Shown here piece by piece: positions 8,699 to 17,306 of a stretch of DNA of 40,434 nt (its first letter is position 1; the number at the start of each line of letters is the position of its first letter). Location of the stretch: assembly GCA_021794475.1 (NCBI GenBank), contig JAJYQS010000056.1:1-40434 (forward strand), given 5' to 3'. A program made the translations under genes and the position numbers. The notes under the pieces are model-generated. The model did no database searches, was not told the origin of the DNA, and saw only the letters and a list, made by a program, of their open reading frames with translations. Origin of the DNA: a bacterium (GTDB taxonomy: Bacteria; SZUA-79; Acidulodesulfobacterales; Acidulodesulfobacteraceae).

Positions 8699-8751
8699 AC
8701 ACGTTATTGTCGGAGTAATCAAAATAACTAAATAATAAGGTGGTATATAAA

Positions 8752-9675
8752 ATGGGAAATTTAAAAGAAAATCAGGCTGCTTATTATCCTGGATGCGCTT
8801 TATTAACGATTGACAGAGCTTATAACAACAGCTCTAAATTAGTTTCTAAAAAGATGGGTATAGAACTGGTTGATATACCTGATTATAATTGCTGCGGCAT
8901 CGGAGAAATGAAATCTAAGGGCGCCGTGTCTTTATATTTGCCGCTTAGAAATATGGTAATAGCTAAATCTGAACTCGGAAGTAAAGACCTTGTTATGGCA
9001 TGCTCAGTCTGCTATCATGAATTCACGAGGTCTATTGAACGGGCAAAAGAAGATAAAAAATTACTTGATGAGGTTAATTCCATTTTGAAAGAAGCCGATG
9101 AGGAAGAGTATGTTCCTGAGGGCGGTGCACGCCATATTCTGGAATTTTTATACAACGAGAAAGGGCCTGACGAAGCCAAAAAAAATACAGTCAAACCGTT
9201 AAAAGGATTAAAAGTTGCCCCATATTACGGCTGTTTATATTCGAGACCGTCAATGTATACTTTTACAGATAAAAAACAGGGTATGGATAATTCTGAAAGA
9301 CCGCATTTTATGCATGAATTTCTTGAAAGTATAGGAGCAGAGGTTGTTCAGTACGGCAACGAAGTTCAATGCTGCGGAGGCAGAAATGTAGTCCAGGATG
9401 AAGAAACATCTTTTACTCTTTGCTCTCAGACTCTTTCTAAAGCAAAGAAAGCCGGAGCCGATGTTCTGGCAGTTATCTGTCCGAAATGCGCCGGAGCTTT
9501 AGACGTTAATCAGCCTAAAATTATTGAAAAATTCGGTAAAGATTCCGAACTTCCTGTTGTGTACCTTACGCAGCTGATGGCGCTGGCTTTCGGTTTTTCC
9601 GAAAAAGAAGCCCAATTTAGCGATATGATATCAAATCCTTTAGAAGTATTAAAAGAGAAGGGTCATTTTATTTGA
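8752..9675 (+). CDS. shdrB2: sHdrB2, two-CCG-domain heterodisulfide reductase B-like subunit
   Basis: The protein has 308 residues from ATG 8752. I prefer this start over GTG 8740 because AAGGTGG (8737-8743) then sits 8 bases ahead. Both CCG domains are intact: C15, C47-C48-G, C84-x2-C87, and C161, C207-C208-G, C243-x2-C246. These should bind two noncubane iron-sulfur clusters, the presumed site of sulfur-substrate chemistry. By contrast sHdrB1 in this cluster is degenerate, so this is probably the catalytic B subunit. No lipoate-binding protein or lipoate-assembly gene follows, although these often sit close to sHdr genes; they may lie elsewhere in the genome. Confidence 0.92.
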   Translation: MGNLKENQAAYYPGCALLTIDRAYNNSSKLVSKKMGIELVDIPDYNCCGIGEMKSKGAVSLYLPLRNMVIAKSELGSKDLVMACSVCYHEFTRSIERAKEDKKLLDEVNSILKEADEEEYVPEGGARHILEFLYNEKGPDEAKKNTVKPLKGLKVAPYYGCLYSRPSMYTFTDKKQGMDNSERPHFMHEFLESIGAEVVQYGNEVQCCGGRNVVQDEETSFTLCSQTLSKAKKAGADVLAVICPKCAGALDVNQPKIIEKFGKDSELPVVYLTQLMALAFGFSEKEAQFSDMISNPLEVLKEKGHFI

Positions 9676-9898
9676 GCGCTGACGTGTATACTTTATAATT
9701 GACGTGTACGGCATATAATAGGTATAATTAAGTATAATAAATAAAATAAAATGCAAAATAATTAAAATTAATTACTATAATATAATCAATTACATGAAAT
9801 AATTAAGATTAATCAACATAATATAATTAATATCACAAACAATAGAACAAATAAAACGCAAAATAAACATAAAATTTAAAAAGGTAAGGTGTCAAATT

Positions 9899-10276
9899 AT
9901 GACCAATACGGAAAAAAATCTTACGGAAGCATTTGCCGGAGAATCTCAGGCAAACAGAAAATACACGGCATGGGCCCGGCAGGCTGATGCCGAAGGATAT
10001 CCAGAGGTTGCAGAACTTTTCAGGTCTATAGCGGAGGGAGAAACGGCTCACGCTTTAGGTCATTTTAATCATATGAATGGTATAAAAACTACGCCGGAAA
10101 ATTTAAAAAAAGCTATAGAAGGTGAAAAATACGAAGTACGCGAAATGTATCCGCGAATGGCTAAGGAAGCTCGCGAAGAAGGACTGGAAGAAATTGCAAA
10201 ATGGTTTGACATGGTGGGAAGAGCAGAAAGTGCGCATATGAAAGCTTTTGAGAAAGTTTTAGCAGAAATTGAATAA
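9899..10276 (+). CDS. Rubrerythrin-like di-iron protein without rubredoxin domain
   Basis: The 125-residue protein is a compact ferritin-like bundle with the rubrerythrin signature: E15, E48-x-x-H51, E76/E79 region and E110-x-x-H113. Full rubrerythrins are about 170-190 residues with a C-terminal rubredoxin that has CxxC pairs; here there is no cysteine at all and the protein ends after the bundle. Short 'erythrin' forms such as sulerythrin exist in other lineages. The likely role is peroxide reduction or iron binding under low oxygen, with an outside electron donor. GGTAAGGTG precedes the ATG. It follows sHdrB2 by 223 AT-rich bases, so it may be expressed apart from it. Confidence 0.88.
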   Translation: MTNTEKNLTEAFAGESQANRKYTAWARQADAEGYPEVAELFRSIAEGETAHALGHFNHMNGIKTTPENLKKAIEGEKYEVREMYPRMAKEAREEGLEEIAKWFDMVGRAESAHMKAFEKVLAEIE

Positions 10277-10320
10277 TAAACAATATTAAAAATAAAAAAT
10301 ATATAAAATATTAAGTAAAA

Positions 10321-10448
10321 AATATTAATAATATATATAACGTCAAATAAGTAAAAATATATGTATAATATTAAATAAAAAATAAAAAATATTAATAATG
10401 TATATAGCGTCCAGTATGTAAAGATATATATAATATCCAAACAAAAAA
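10321..10448. repeat. Imperfect ~65-bp tandem duplication
   Basis: The segment from about 10321 to 10387 is followed by a diverged copy from about 10388 to 10448 (period 67). Both begin AATATTAATAAT and keep the same order of blocks, including an ATA-rich run and a central CGTC/GCGTCC block. It fills the space between the rubrerythrin and the convergent glycosyltransferase. It is probably neutral sequence. Confidence 0.65.
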
Positions 10449-10505
10449 TATCTTTTTAATATTTTTAATTTATTTATTTATTAAATCTATTGAAATCTAA
10501 ATCTG

Positions 10506-12053
10506 TCAGAATGTTTTTGATGCGAATTCTTTAAATAAGTATTTATTTTTATAGAGGAAATCGTATAAAGCGTAAATTTTTACGGTTCTTACTTTCTGTC
10601 CTTGATGACGTATAGTTATTGTCTTTAGCAGTTTATATTTTTTAAAATTGGAGGACAATTTTTTTTCTATATGTTTGCCGTATTTCGTATCTATAACGTA
10701 TAAAAAATTTTGTCCTTTTTTTGTTTTAAAATTATTCCATAAACTGTATTCGTTATTTCTTTTAAAATAATTAAAAGAATATGTTTCCGGTTGTCCTTTC
10801 ATATAATAGGCAAGCTCGCTTGCAACCTGAAATCTTCTTGCAGAAATTAAAAAATTGTCTTTTTTATCAGCTGCCACAATTTTATCAACGTCAAAGGCTA
10901 ATTTTCTCCACCCCAGAACATCACGCACAGGACTTTTGTCTAATTTAAATTTTATTATCGGATAAGACGGCTCAATGAAAATTAATACCGAAAATAAAAG
11001 TCCTATAATGATAGAAAAAGATAACGCAGAAGCCGCAAGTTTTTTTGAAACGTTTTTTTTAAGTCTGTTGTTGTAATATTTAAAAAATAACAGACTTGCC
11101 ATTATATATGCCGGAAAATATAAAAAAACAGGCCAGTTAGGCTGTACCTCCGTTTTTGTGCACTGGTATATAAAATATGCAAACGGCACAAGGGCTGAAA
11201 CAGAAAGCGCAAGATATATATCGTCTTTGTTTTTTATTCCCTTGTAAAATCCGTAAAACATAGAAAATAGTAAAATAATAAAAATAAACGGTGAAAAAAT
11301 GCCTGCCTGAGAGCCTATAAATAAAAGCAGATTATGAATAAATGCATTAAAATTTACATGATTTCCGGATAAAGTAAATAAATGTCTTAACGATACATAA
11401 TCGTTTAAATAATTCCATATAATTACAGGAGATAACAAAAGTAAAGATATTAAAAAAGCGATATACGGTTCTTTTCTTAACAGATATTTTCTGTAATTTT
11501 TGCTTAGCAGAAAGAATAAAAAAACAATAGGGTATAAAAAGATCGCAGTATATTTACTTAGCAGGGCAAATCCGACTGCAGCCCCCATTAAATAAATATA
11601 ATAATCTTTTTTAAAGAGTATTAGGTAAATTAAAAAAAAAATGGAAAGCGAAAAAAATAAAAGCTGTGCGTCTCCGTAAACTATAAGGATAGAACCTATA
11701 TTAAATATCGGTATGACATTGAGCAGTACGGCAGCGCCGAGACTGTATGTTTTATTAGATGTTAATTTCTGCAGTATAATATAAACAAACAATGAAATAA
11801 ACAGTGAAATGACGGGGGCACCCAATCTTACAAAAAATTGAGAATTAAGTTTTCCGAAAAAAGTAGTCAATGCTATAATATATGCAATCATGGGAGACAT
11901 ATCGTAATACGAAAGCGATAGATGTCGTGACCATTGCCAGTAATAAGTTTCTTCCGGAATCAGGTCGATATGGGTAATAAAGATAATCCTGAAAATAAAT
12001 AAAACAATTAAGAAACCGAATAGAAAATTTGTGATTAATTTGTTTTTATTCAT
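10506..12053 (-). CDS. ArnT/PMT-like lipid-linked-sugar glycosyltransferase (GT39/GT83 type)
   Basis: This 515-residue integral membrane protein has 10 or more hydrophobic helices, followed by a soluble C-terminal part of about 130 residues. Near the N-terminus it has the family's loop, here DLIPEETYYW then HLSLSYYDMSPMIAYI. This corresponds to the (D/E)E-x-YYW...S-YYD-x-PPM signature of bacterial dolichyl-phosphate-mannose/undecaprenyl-phosphate sugar transferases. Such enzymes move a sugar from a polyprenyl-phosphate donor to lipid A, protein or polysaccharide on the outer face of the inner membrane. The acceptor here is unknown. It is alone on the minus strand between sHdr and pil genes. 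Confidence 0.8.
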   Translation of the reverse strand: MNKNKLITNFLFGFLIVLFIFRIIFITHIDLIPEETYYWQWSRHLSLSYYDMSPMIAYIIALTTFFGKLNSQFFVRLGAPVISLFISLFVYIILQKLTSNKTYSLGAAVLLNVIPIFNIGSILIVYGDAQLLFFSLSIFFLIYLILFKKDYYIYLMGAAVGFALLSKYTAIFLYPIVFLFFLLSKNYRKYLLRKEPYIAFLISLLLLSPVIIWNYLNDYVSLRHLFTLSGNHVNFNAFIHNLLLFIGSQAGIFSPFIFIILLFSMFYGFYKGIKNKDDIYLALSVSALVPFAYFIYQCTKTEVQPNWPVFLYFPAYIMASLLFFKYYNNRLKKNVSKKLAASALSFSIIIGLLFSVLIFIEPSYPIIKFKLDKSPVRDVLGWRKLAFDVDKIVAADKKDNFLISARRFQVASELAYYMKGQPETYSFNYFKRNNEYSLWNNFKTKKGQNFLYVIDTKYGKHIEKKLSSNFKKYKLLKTITIRHQGQKVRTVKIYALYDFLYKNKYLFKEFASKTF

Positions 12054-12267
12054 TAATAAAAATTGAATGATAATATATCGGTAATAGAATGTTTATGATA
12101 TAGTTATGATTATTGTTATGTAAAATTAGTTCAGCATCGGGTATATATAATAGCGCAACAATAAAGTACGGCTATAAATATGTTATGCATATTTATATTT
12201 ATATATTTTATATATACATGCGGTACGTTTTATGTGTTTTACATATGTATCTGTTGTTATGTTATGC

Positions 12268-12307
12268 CATGTGCGTACATGCGTGTGTATGTGCGTATGC
12301 GTATGTA
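12268..12307. repeat. 40-bp uninterrupted alternating pyrimidine-purine tract (Z-DNA-prone)
   Basis: Every base from C12268 to A12307 alternates pyrimidine-purine. The run is rich in TG/CG/TA steps, for example GTGCGTACATGCGTGTGTAT at 12271-12290. Such runs favour left-handed Z-DNA under negative supercoiling. It stands out in otherwise A/T-tract DNA. Confidence 0.9.
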
Positions 12308-12519
12308 GTAATAAATACATTATTATATCTTTTATATAAACAGCTAAAATAAATATCATATACGATTTTTGTTTAAAATTCAAAACAAAAAAGAAAAAAA
12401 TGCAGAATTATTTTTTTAAATATTTTTAAATATATTGGTTTATTATTTTTATTTAATGTACGCAAAATTTAATGATTTTAATAAAAAATAATAAGAATAG
12501 CAAGAATAACAAAAATAAC

Positions 12520-12548
12520 TTGACATTTGTTCGAACTTATTTTATCTT
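12520..12548 (+). promoter_or_regulatory. Sigma-70-like promoter for the pil operon
   Basis: TTGACA (12520-12525, perfect -35) is followed by a 17-base spacer and TATCTT (12543-12548, 4 of 6 matches to the -10). Transcription would begin near 12555 and give a leader of about 115 bases before pilM. Confidence 0.55.
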
Positions 12549-12668
12549 AATATTGTAATTAATTGTGTAATTTTGTAACTAACTAATTACGTTGTCGTTA
12601 TAATGCTGTTAATTGGTTATGTCATAACTTATAATAATAATGATTATTTTTACACGGTAAATATCTAA

Positions 12669-13739
12669 ATGGGTTTTAAAATTAATTTATCATCAAAAAA
12701 AATGGTCGGCATAGATATAGGCTACAGTTCTATTAAAATATTGGAATTATCTAAGGCAGGCAATAAATACACATTGGATTCTATAGATTTAGTCAACCTC
12801 CCCTCCGGAATTGTTTCCGACGGATTTCTAAAAGACCATGCATCTGCGATTGCATACATTAAGAGTTCTTTCGCTAATCACGGCATGAAAGACAAAAATG
12901 TTGTCATATCGATTCCGTGCAAACATGTTATTATAAAAAATATAGACATGCCTAAAATGAAAGAATCGGAACTTGACTCGGCTATTTTTTACGAAGCTCA
13001 GCAATATATAACATACGACATTAAGGAAGTATCTTTTGACTATGAAATATTAGGCAATTCTGCCGCAGATGCAGGCAGCAATCTGATAATGATTATTGCC
13101 GGCAAAAAAGATATTATAAATGACAGAGTCGATTTAATGAATGAATGCGGTTTGCATTCGCCTATAGTCGATGTTGACTGCATAGCTACGGAAAATATGT
13201 TTAATTTTAATTATCCTGAAGAAACGGAACAGATGGCCGGAATTATAAAAGTAGGAGCGACCGAGACTAATGTTCATATTGTAAATAAAGGTTTTAACTT
13301 ATTCAGAAGGGATATACCTATCGGCGGGGTTAATATTACCGAAGAAATAGCAAAAAAATTTCAGATGGATTTTAACGAGGCGGAAAATATTAAAACCGGC
13401 GGCATTGAAAAAAGAGACGAAAACTTCAAAACCAATTATATGATATATATAAATATGATTGTTGCAAGAATAACATCGGAGATACAGAGGACGATAGATT
13501 ATTTTGCGGCTAATAACGATAAACAGTATCCTAAGAAAATATTTCTTACCGGCGGTTCGGCTATGCTATCCGGTCTTTCCGGAGATATAGAATCTAAACT
13601 AAATATACCTGTTTCAATTATCAATCCATTTAGAAAAATTGTATTTGGCAACAATATCGGCGATACAAGTTTTATAGAATCTAAATATTCGCTTTTCGGC
13701 GTTGCAGTCGGTTTGGCAGTTAGAGGATTAGAGCCATGA
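12669..13739 (+). CDS. pilM: PilM, actin-like type IV pilus assembly ATPase
   Basis: The 356-residue protein starts with MVGIDIGYSSIKILEL (residues 12-27), the phosphate-1 motif of FtsA/actin-like PilM. It has a late GG-S-A nucleotide motif at KIFLTGGSAMLSGL. PilM is a cytoplasmic protein that binds the N-terminal tail of PilN and couples the motor to the inner-membrane alignment complex. The gene overlaps pilN by four bases (ATGA at 13736-13739), so the pair is translationally coupled. The ATG has no obvious Shine-Dalgarno. Length and order (M-N-O-P-Q) match the proteobacterial pilus operon. Confidence 0.9.
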   Translation: MGFKINLSSKKMVGIDIGYSSIKILELSKAGNKYTLDSIDLVNLPSGIVSDGFLKDHASAIAYIKSSFANHGMKDKNVVISIPCKHVIIKNIDMPKMKESELDSAIFYEAQQYITYDIKEVSFDYEILGNSAADAGSNLIMIIAGKKDIINDRVDLMNECGLHSPIVDVDCIATENMFNFNYPEETEQMAGIIKVGATETNVHIVNKGFNLFRRDIPIGGVNITEEIAKKFQMDFNEAENIKTGGIEKRDENFKTNYMIYINMIVARITSEIQRTIDYFAANNDKQYPKKIFLTGGSAMLSGLSGDIESKLNIPVSIINPFRKIVFGNNIGDTSFIESKYSLFGVAVGLAVRGLEP

Positions 13740-14353
13740 TTATAAAAATAAATTTAAATAAAAAACAGAAATCCAAAAAATTTAAACCGCAAGTTGATAA
13801 AAGCAGCATTATTTCTTTTATTCCTTACATAGTTGTTCCGATAGTAGCGGCAGCGGCAGCAGTTTATTTTATGCAGTCTTTTGTTCAGAATAAAATAAAT
13901 AATGTAACGAATAATATCGCTTCATATAATTCAAAAATTTCAGTATTAATGCCAAAAGTTCAAAAAGTGGTTGCGATAAGAAAAGTACAGAGCCAGATGC
14001 TTCAAAAAATTAATATCATTAAGACATTAAAAAAAGAGCAGCAGGGACCTATAGGTTATACTTTTTCTCTTACCGGCGCTATTCCGAAATTTGCGTGGAT
14101 AAACTCTTTGAAATCAGATAACGGCAATATCAGTATAAGCGGTGTAGCTTTAGACGGTCAGGTAGTATCTATGTTTATGAAAAAAATAAAGAAAACCGGA
14201 TTTTTTAATTCCATTAACTTGATACAGACCGCTCAGACCAAAAAACAGGATTTAAACTTACAAAATTTTAGTCTTACCATGAAAAGCAAATATAAAAAAC
14301 CTGAATCGAAGCTGAACTCTAAAAATATAATAAAAAAATCTGTTGTTAAATAG
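13736..14353 (+). CDS. pilN: PilN, inner-membrane type IV pilus alignment protein
   Basis: The 205-residue protein opens with the PilN tail MIIKINLNKKQKSKK, whose IKINLN-type motif docks into PilM. One membrane helix follows (about residues 29-48, FIPYIVVPIVAAAAAVYFM), then a coiled coil and a periplasmic ferredoxin-like domain with the conserved stretch IPKFAWINSLKSDNG. The C-terminus is a basic low-complexity tail. It forms a heterodimer with PilO in other bacteria. It overlaps pilM and lies 102 bp before the PilO-PilP gene. Confidence 0.85.
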   Translation: MIIKINLNKKQKSKKFKPQVDKSSIISFIPYIVVPIVAAAAAVYFMQSFVQNKINNVTNNIASYNSKISVLMPKVQKVVAIRKVQSQMLQKINIIKTLKKEQQGPIGYTFSLTGAIPKFAWINSLKSDNGNISISGVALDGQVVSMFMKKIKKTGFFNSINLIQTAQTKKQDLNLQNFSLTMKSKYKKPESKLNSKNIIKKSVVK

Positions 14354-14455
14354 CCTTAAGTAAAAAATTTTTTTAATTCGGCAGGTCAATTATTAAAAAT
14401 AGGCAAACAATAATAAAAATATAAAACAAGCGTAATCGGAAATAGGCAGATAATA

Positions 14456-15535
14456 ATGAATCTAAATGTTAAAAATATAAATTTTAAAAGTAAAATATTT
14501 ATAGGAATTGCTGTGGGCGTTGTTATTTTTATTGCGATTTTAGCTATTTATTATTTTATGTTTTTTTCCTCGCTGGAAACTTCTTTAAATCAAAAACAGT
14601 CGTCGCTCAATATAGTCAAAACCAGATATGTCTCTTATATGACGGAAGTTCGGACTTATCCGGCTTTAGTAAAAAAGCAGAAAAGACTTGAGATAGAATT
14701 TTTAAGTTTATTGTCGGAACTTCCTTCTAAAAAGGATATACCGGGTCTTTTAATGGAAGTTTCAAATTATGCTAAAGCTCTGCATTTAAATTTAGATATG
14801 TTTAAACCCGGAAAGGTAGCTCCTAAAAGTTTTTATGAAGCGGTGCCTTTTTCAATGAGTATAAGCGGGTCATTTTTCAACGTTTATAAATTTTTTTACA
14901 AACTTGCGGATATGAATAGAATCGTTGATGTTCATAATGTGTCTATTGCCGGCAGTGCTTCTAAGCATAACGTTGCGGTGAGTTTTAACGGTACGACGTT
15001 TTCTTTTATAGGCGTTATGCCAAAATTAAACACTGAGAATGTTAATGCAGGCGCTGCAAAACGCACCAATGAAAATAATAAAGTTAACGGTAATAGTAAA
15101 ACTGCAAAAAATGACGGTACATCATCTAAGAGCAATAATAATATTGTTCAAAATAGTCCGGCAAAAAAAATAGAACTGTTAAAGCATAAATATTTAACGA
15201 TAAATCCCTATCCGTATAATTTAGCCAGAAATCCGTTCCGAACGTTTTTATATACGCAAAAACCGAATGCGTCTTTCAAATACGGCGAACTGCCGCTGCT
15301 TCAATACAGTTTGTCGTCTCTTCATATTGTAGGTATAATGGAAAAAAGCGGAAAATATTACGCTATGGTTTCAACGCCTAACGGAAGGTCATATATAGTA
15401 ACGGCAGGTTCTATTATGGGCGTCAATAGAGCAAAAATAACGGATATTACCGAAAACTCTATTGTTTTATCCGAAAAAACATACAATCAGTTAGGGCAGA
15501 TGCGTACCGTTAATTATGTAATGAGCATGAAATAA
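14456..15535 (+). CDS. pilO-pilP: Fused PilO-PilP type IV pilus alignment protein
   Basis: The 359-residue protein has a PilO part at residues 1-190: a cytoplasmic tail, a membrane helix at about 17-38, a coiled coil, and a PilO core with LPSKKDIPGLLMEVSNYA and ISGSFFNVYKFFYKLADMNR. It is joined by a Ser/Asn/Lys-rich linker (about 195-235) to a PilP-like C-terminus (about 245-359) with YSLSSLHIVGIMEKSGKYYAM and SYIVTAGSIMGVNRAKITDI. PilP is normally a separate lipoprotein that bridges PilN/PilO to the PilQ secretin. No lipobox is needed here, because the fusion is anchored by the PilO helix. No separate pilP occurs before pilQ, which supports a true fusion. Confidence 0.85.
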   Translation: MNLNVKNINFKSKIFIGIAVGVVIFIAILAIYYFMFFSSLETSLNQKQSSLNIVKTRYVSYMTEVRTYPALVKKQKRLEIEFLSLLSELPSKKDIPGLLMEVSNYAKALHLNLDMFKPGKVAPKSFYEAVPFSMSISGSFFNVYKFFYKLADMNRIVDVHNVSIAGSASKHNVAVSFNGTTFSFIGVMPKLNTENVNAGAAKRTNENNKVNGNSKTAKNDGTSSKSNNNIVQNSPAKKIELLKHKYLTINPYPYNLARNPFRTFLYTQKPNASFKYGELPLLQYSLSSLHIVGIMEKSGKYYAMVSTPNGRSYIVTAGSIMGVNRAKITDITENSIVLSEKTYNQLGQMRTVNYVMSMK

Positions 15536-15742
15536 AATACTAAAATGTTCAGATAAATAAAAATAATATAAATAAAGGCGATAATATAATATTGGCAATA
15601 ATGATAATATAATATAGATAATGATACAATGTATGGAGAGAGCAATTTATACACAGTCGGCTATCGGTAAATAATGGGCATGAAACAAAATAGCGTATAT
15701 AAATTTAGTATGAAATGAGAACGGTAAAGGAGCGCTGGAGGC

Positions 15743-17182
15743 ATGATGAATAAAGAAGCAGCAGAAAAAAACATAGAAAAGAATGAAAATGTTGACATTA
15801 AAGCGATGTTTACGGCGAAGAAGCTTATTTTTCTATCAGCTGTATTTTTATCGGTCTTTTTATTTTTAACACTTATATTATTTCAAGCAAATTCATTTGC
15901 CAAAAATTTTGCAGGTGCTTCAGGACAGAAAACGGTAAGGAAATTATTTGTCGACCCCTCAACTATGCGTGTGAGTTTTGATTTTCAAAACGCAAGTCTG
16001 GTTGATGTCGTACGAATGATTGCAAAAGTCTCAAATATGAATGTTTTGATCGGTTCTGACGTAAAAGGCTCAGTGACCATGAAAATGCATAACGTTCCTC
16101 TAAAGGACATATTTTCCGTCATACTTGACGCCTACGGGCTTGGAATAGTCAAAAAAGACGGTATATATTATATTAATTCGTCAAGTTCTATCGCTTCTGT
16201 CGTTTCAGCGCAAAAAAGAGCAAAGGCTATATCAGGACCGAAAATAACTAAAATTATTCCTGTAAATTATGTCAATGTTGCCGGTTTGATTCCTAAAGTG
16301 AAAACGGTGCTGAGTTCTGAAGGCAAGGTTATGGTCGACAAGTCAATGCACGCGCTTATTGTGACCGATATTGAGAAAAATGTTATAAAAGCTGAAAATC
16401 TCGTAAAGGAGCTTGACAGAAGAACCCCGGAAGTTGAAATTATAGCTAAAATGGTTGAAGTTGACCAGTCATATTCTACGCAATTGGGTATTAACTGGGA
16501 AGGAGGCTATGCAGCTGCCACCCCCGGCAATACAAATATGGCTGCTACGCCAAATTATTTTGCCGGTCAGTTGGCTGGCACGCCGGCAGGACCCGGACTT
16601 ATTACCCCAACCGCAGGGGCTCCGACATTAACAACGCCGTCGCCGGGGACTTTTTCGGTAGGAATAGTGAATCAATATGCAAGCATTACCGCAACCCTGC
16701 AGGCTCTGGAAAGTTTAGCCAAAGCTACAAGTATTGCGTCGCCTAAAGTCATAGTGCTTAATAATCAGACGGCTACCATTGCCAAAGGAGAAACATTATA
16801 CCTGCCCTCGGTAGCAGGCGTAGGAGCAGTTGCGGCTCCTCAGGCTATCACGGCGCAGATATCGCTTTCAATAACACCGCATATTATGTCTAACGGCAGT
16901 GTGAAGCTTACGATAAATTCGTCAAACGACTCTGTTGCGCCGCCGGTTTCAGGAGCTCAGGCGACCTTAGACACGGAAAGCGCAAATTCTACCGTTATAG
17001 TTAATAACAATGATACGGTAGCCATAGGCGGAGTTTACGAATTAAACAAGAGCACGTCGACGAGCGGTATTCCCGGACTCATGGATATCCCGCTTTTAGG
17101 TTGGCTCTTTAAATCCCGAAGCATCAGCTATTCAAAAGACCAGTTGTTGATTTTCATTACGCCTAAGATTATAAAAGGCTGA
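15743..17182 (+). CDS. pilQ: PilQ, short type IV pilus secretin
   Basis: The 479-residue outer-membrane secretin has a hydrophobic signal segment at about 28-50 ending NSFA. An N0/STN-like domain follows (about 65-140, SFDFQNASLVDVVRMIAKVS), then one N1/KH-like domain (about 165-235, KIIPVNYVNVAGLI), then the secretin core (about 240-478). The core has the lip motif SGIPGLMDIPLLGWLFKS and ends QLLIFITPKII. Proteobacterial PilQ is usually 550-770 residues with N-terminal AMIN domains, which are missing here. The N-terminus before the signal is long and charged (about 27 residues). ATG at 15806 could be the true start, but the GGAGG ribosome site is upstream of 15743/15746. Confidence 0.88.
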   Translation: MMNKEAAEKNIEKNENVDIKAMFTAKKLIFLSAVFLSVFLFLTLILFQANSFAKNFAGASGQKTVRKLFVDPSTMRVSFDFQNASLVDVVRMIAKVSNMNVLIGSDVKGSVTMKMHNVPLKDIFSVILDAYGLGIVKKDGIYYINSSSSIASVVSAQKRAKAISGPKITKIIPVNYVNVAGLIPKVKTVLSSEGKVMVDKSMHALIVTDIEKNVIKAENLVKELDRRTPEVEIIAKMVEVDQSYSTQLGINWEGGYAAATPGNTNMAATPNYFAGQLAGTPAGPGLITPTAGAPTLTTPSPGTFSVGIVNQYASITATLQALESLAKATSIASPKVIVLNNQTATIAKGETLYLPSVAGVGAVAAPQAITAQISLSITPHIMSNGSVKLTINSSNDSVAPPVSGAQATLDTESANSTVIVNNNDTVAIGGVYELNKSTSTSGIPGLMDIPLLGWLFKSRSISYSKDQLLIFITPKIIKG

Positions 17183-17306
17183 GTTATTACTATTTTGCGC
17201 TTGATTTTATACTGTACATACAATATACTTTTAGTATTAGCGGTATACTAACGTTAGGAATACATAATAATCAGGTCTTTAAGAAATTTTATATTAATTC
17301 AATTTA

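Larger units (their letters stand above)
12054..12668. other. Gene-free 615-bp region ahead of the pil operon
   Basis: No credible gene is seen; a 79-codon frame here (12113-12352) is low-complexity and overlaps the dinucleotide-type tract. The region holds the 40-bp alternating pyrimidine-purine run (12268-12307), A/T tracts at 12360-12500, and a promoter-like pair at 12520-12548 facing pilM. The minus-strand glycosyltransferase promoter must also lie at the left edge. Confidence 0.6.

Noticed and set aside
10069-10440. 123-codon minus-strand frame over the rubrerythrin end
   Set aside because: It is an antisense shadow of rubrerythrin joined to translated AT repeats.
12113-12352. 79-codon plus-strand frame in the pil upstream region
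   Set aside because: Composition is low-complexity (Tyr, Ile, Val, Cys, Met from the TATA and TGTG tracts), with no ribosome site and a same-length frame on the other strand; explained by the repeat.
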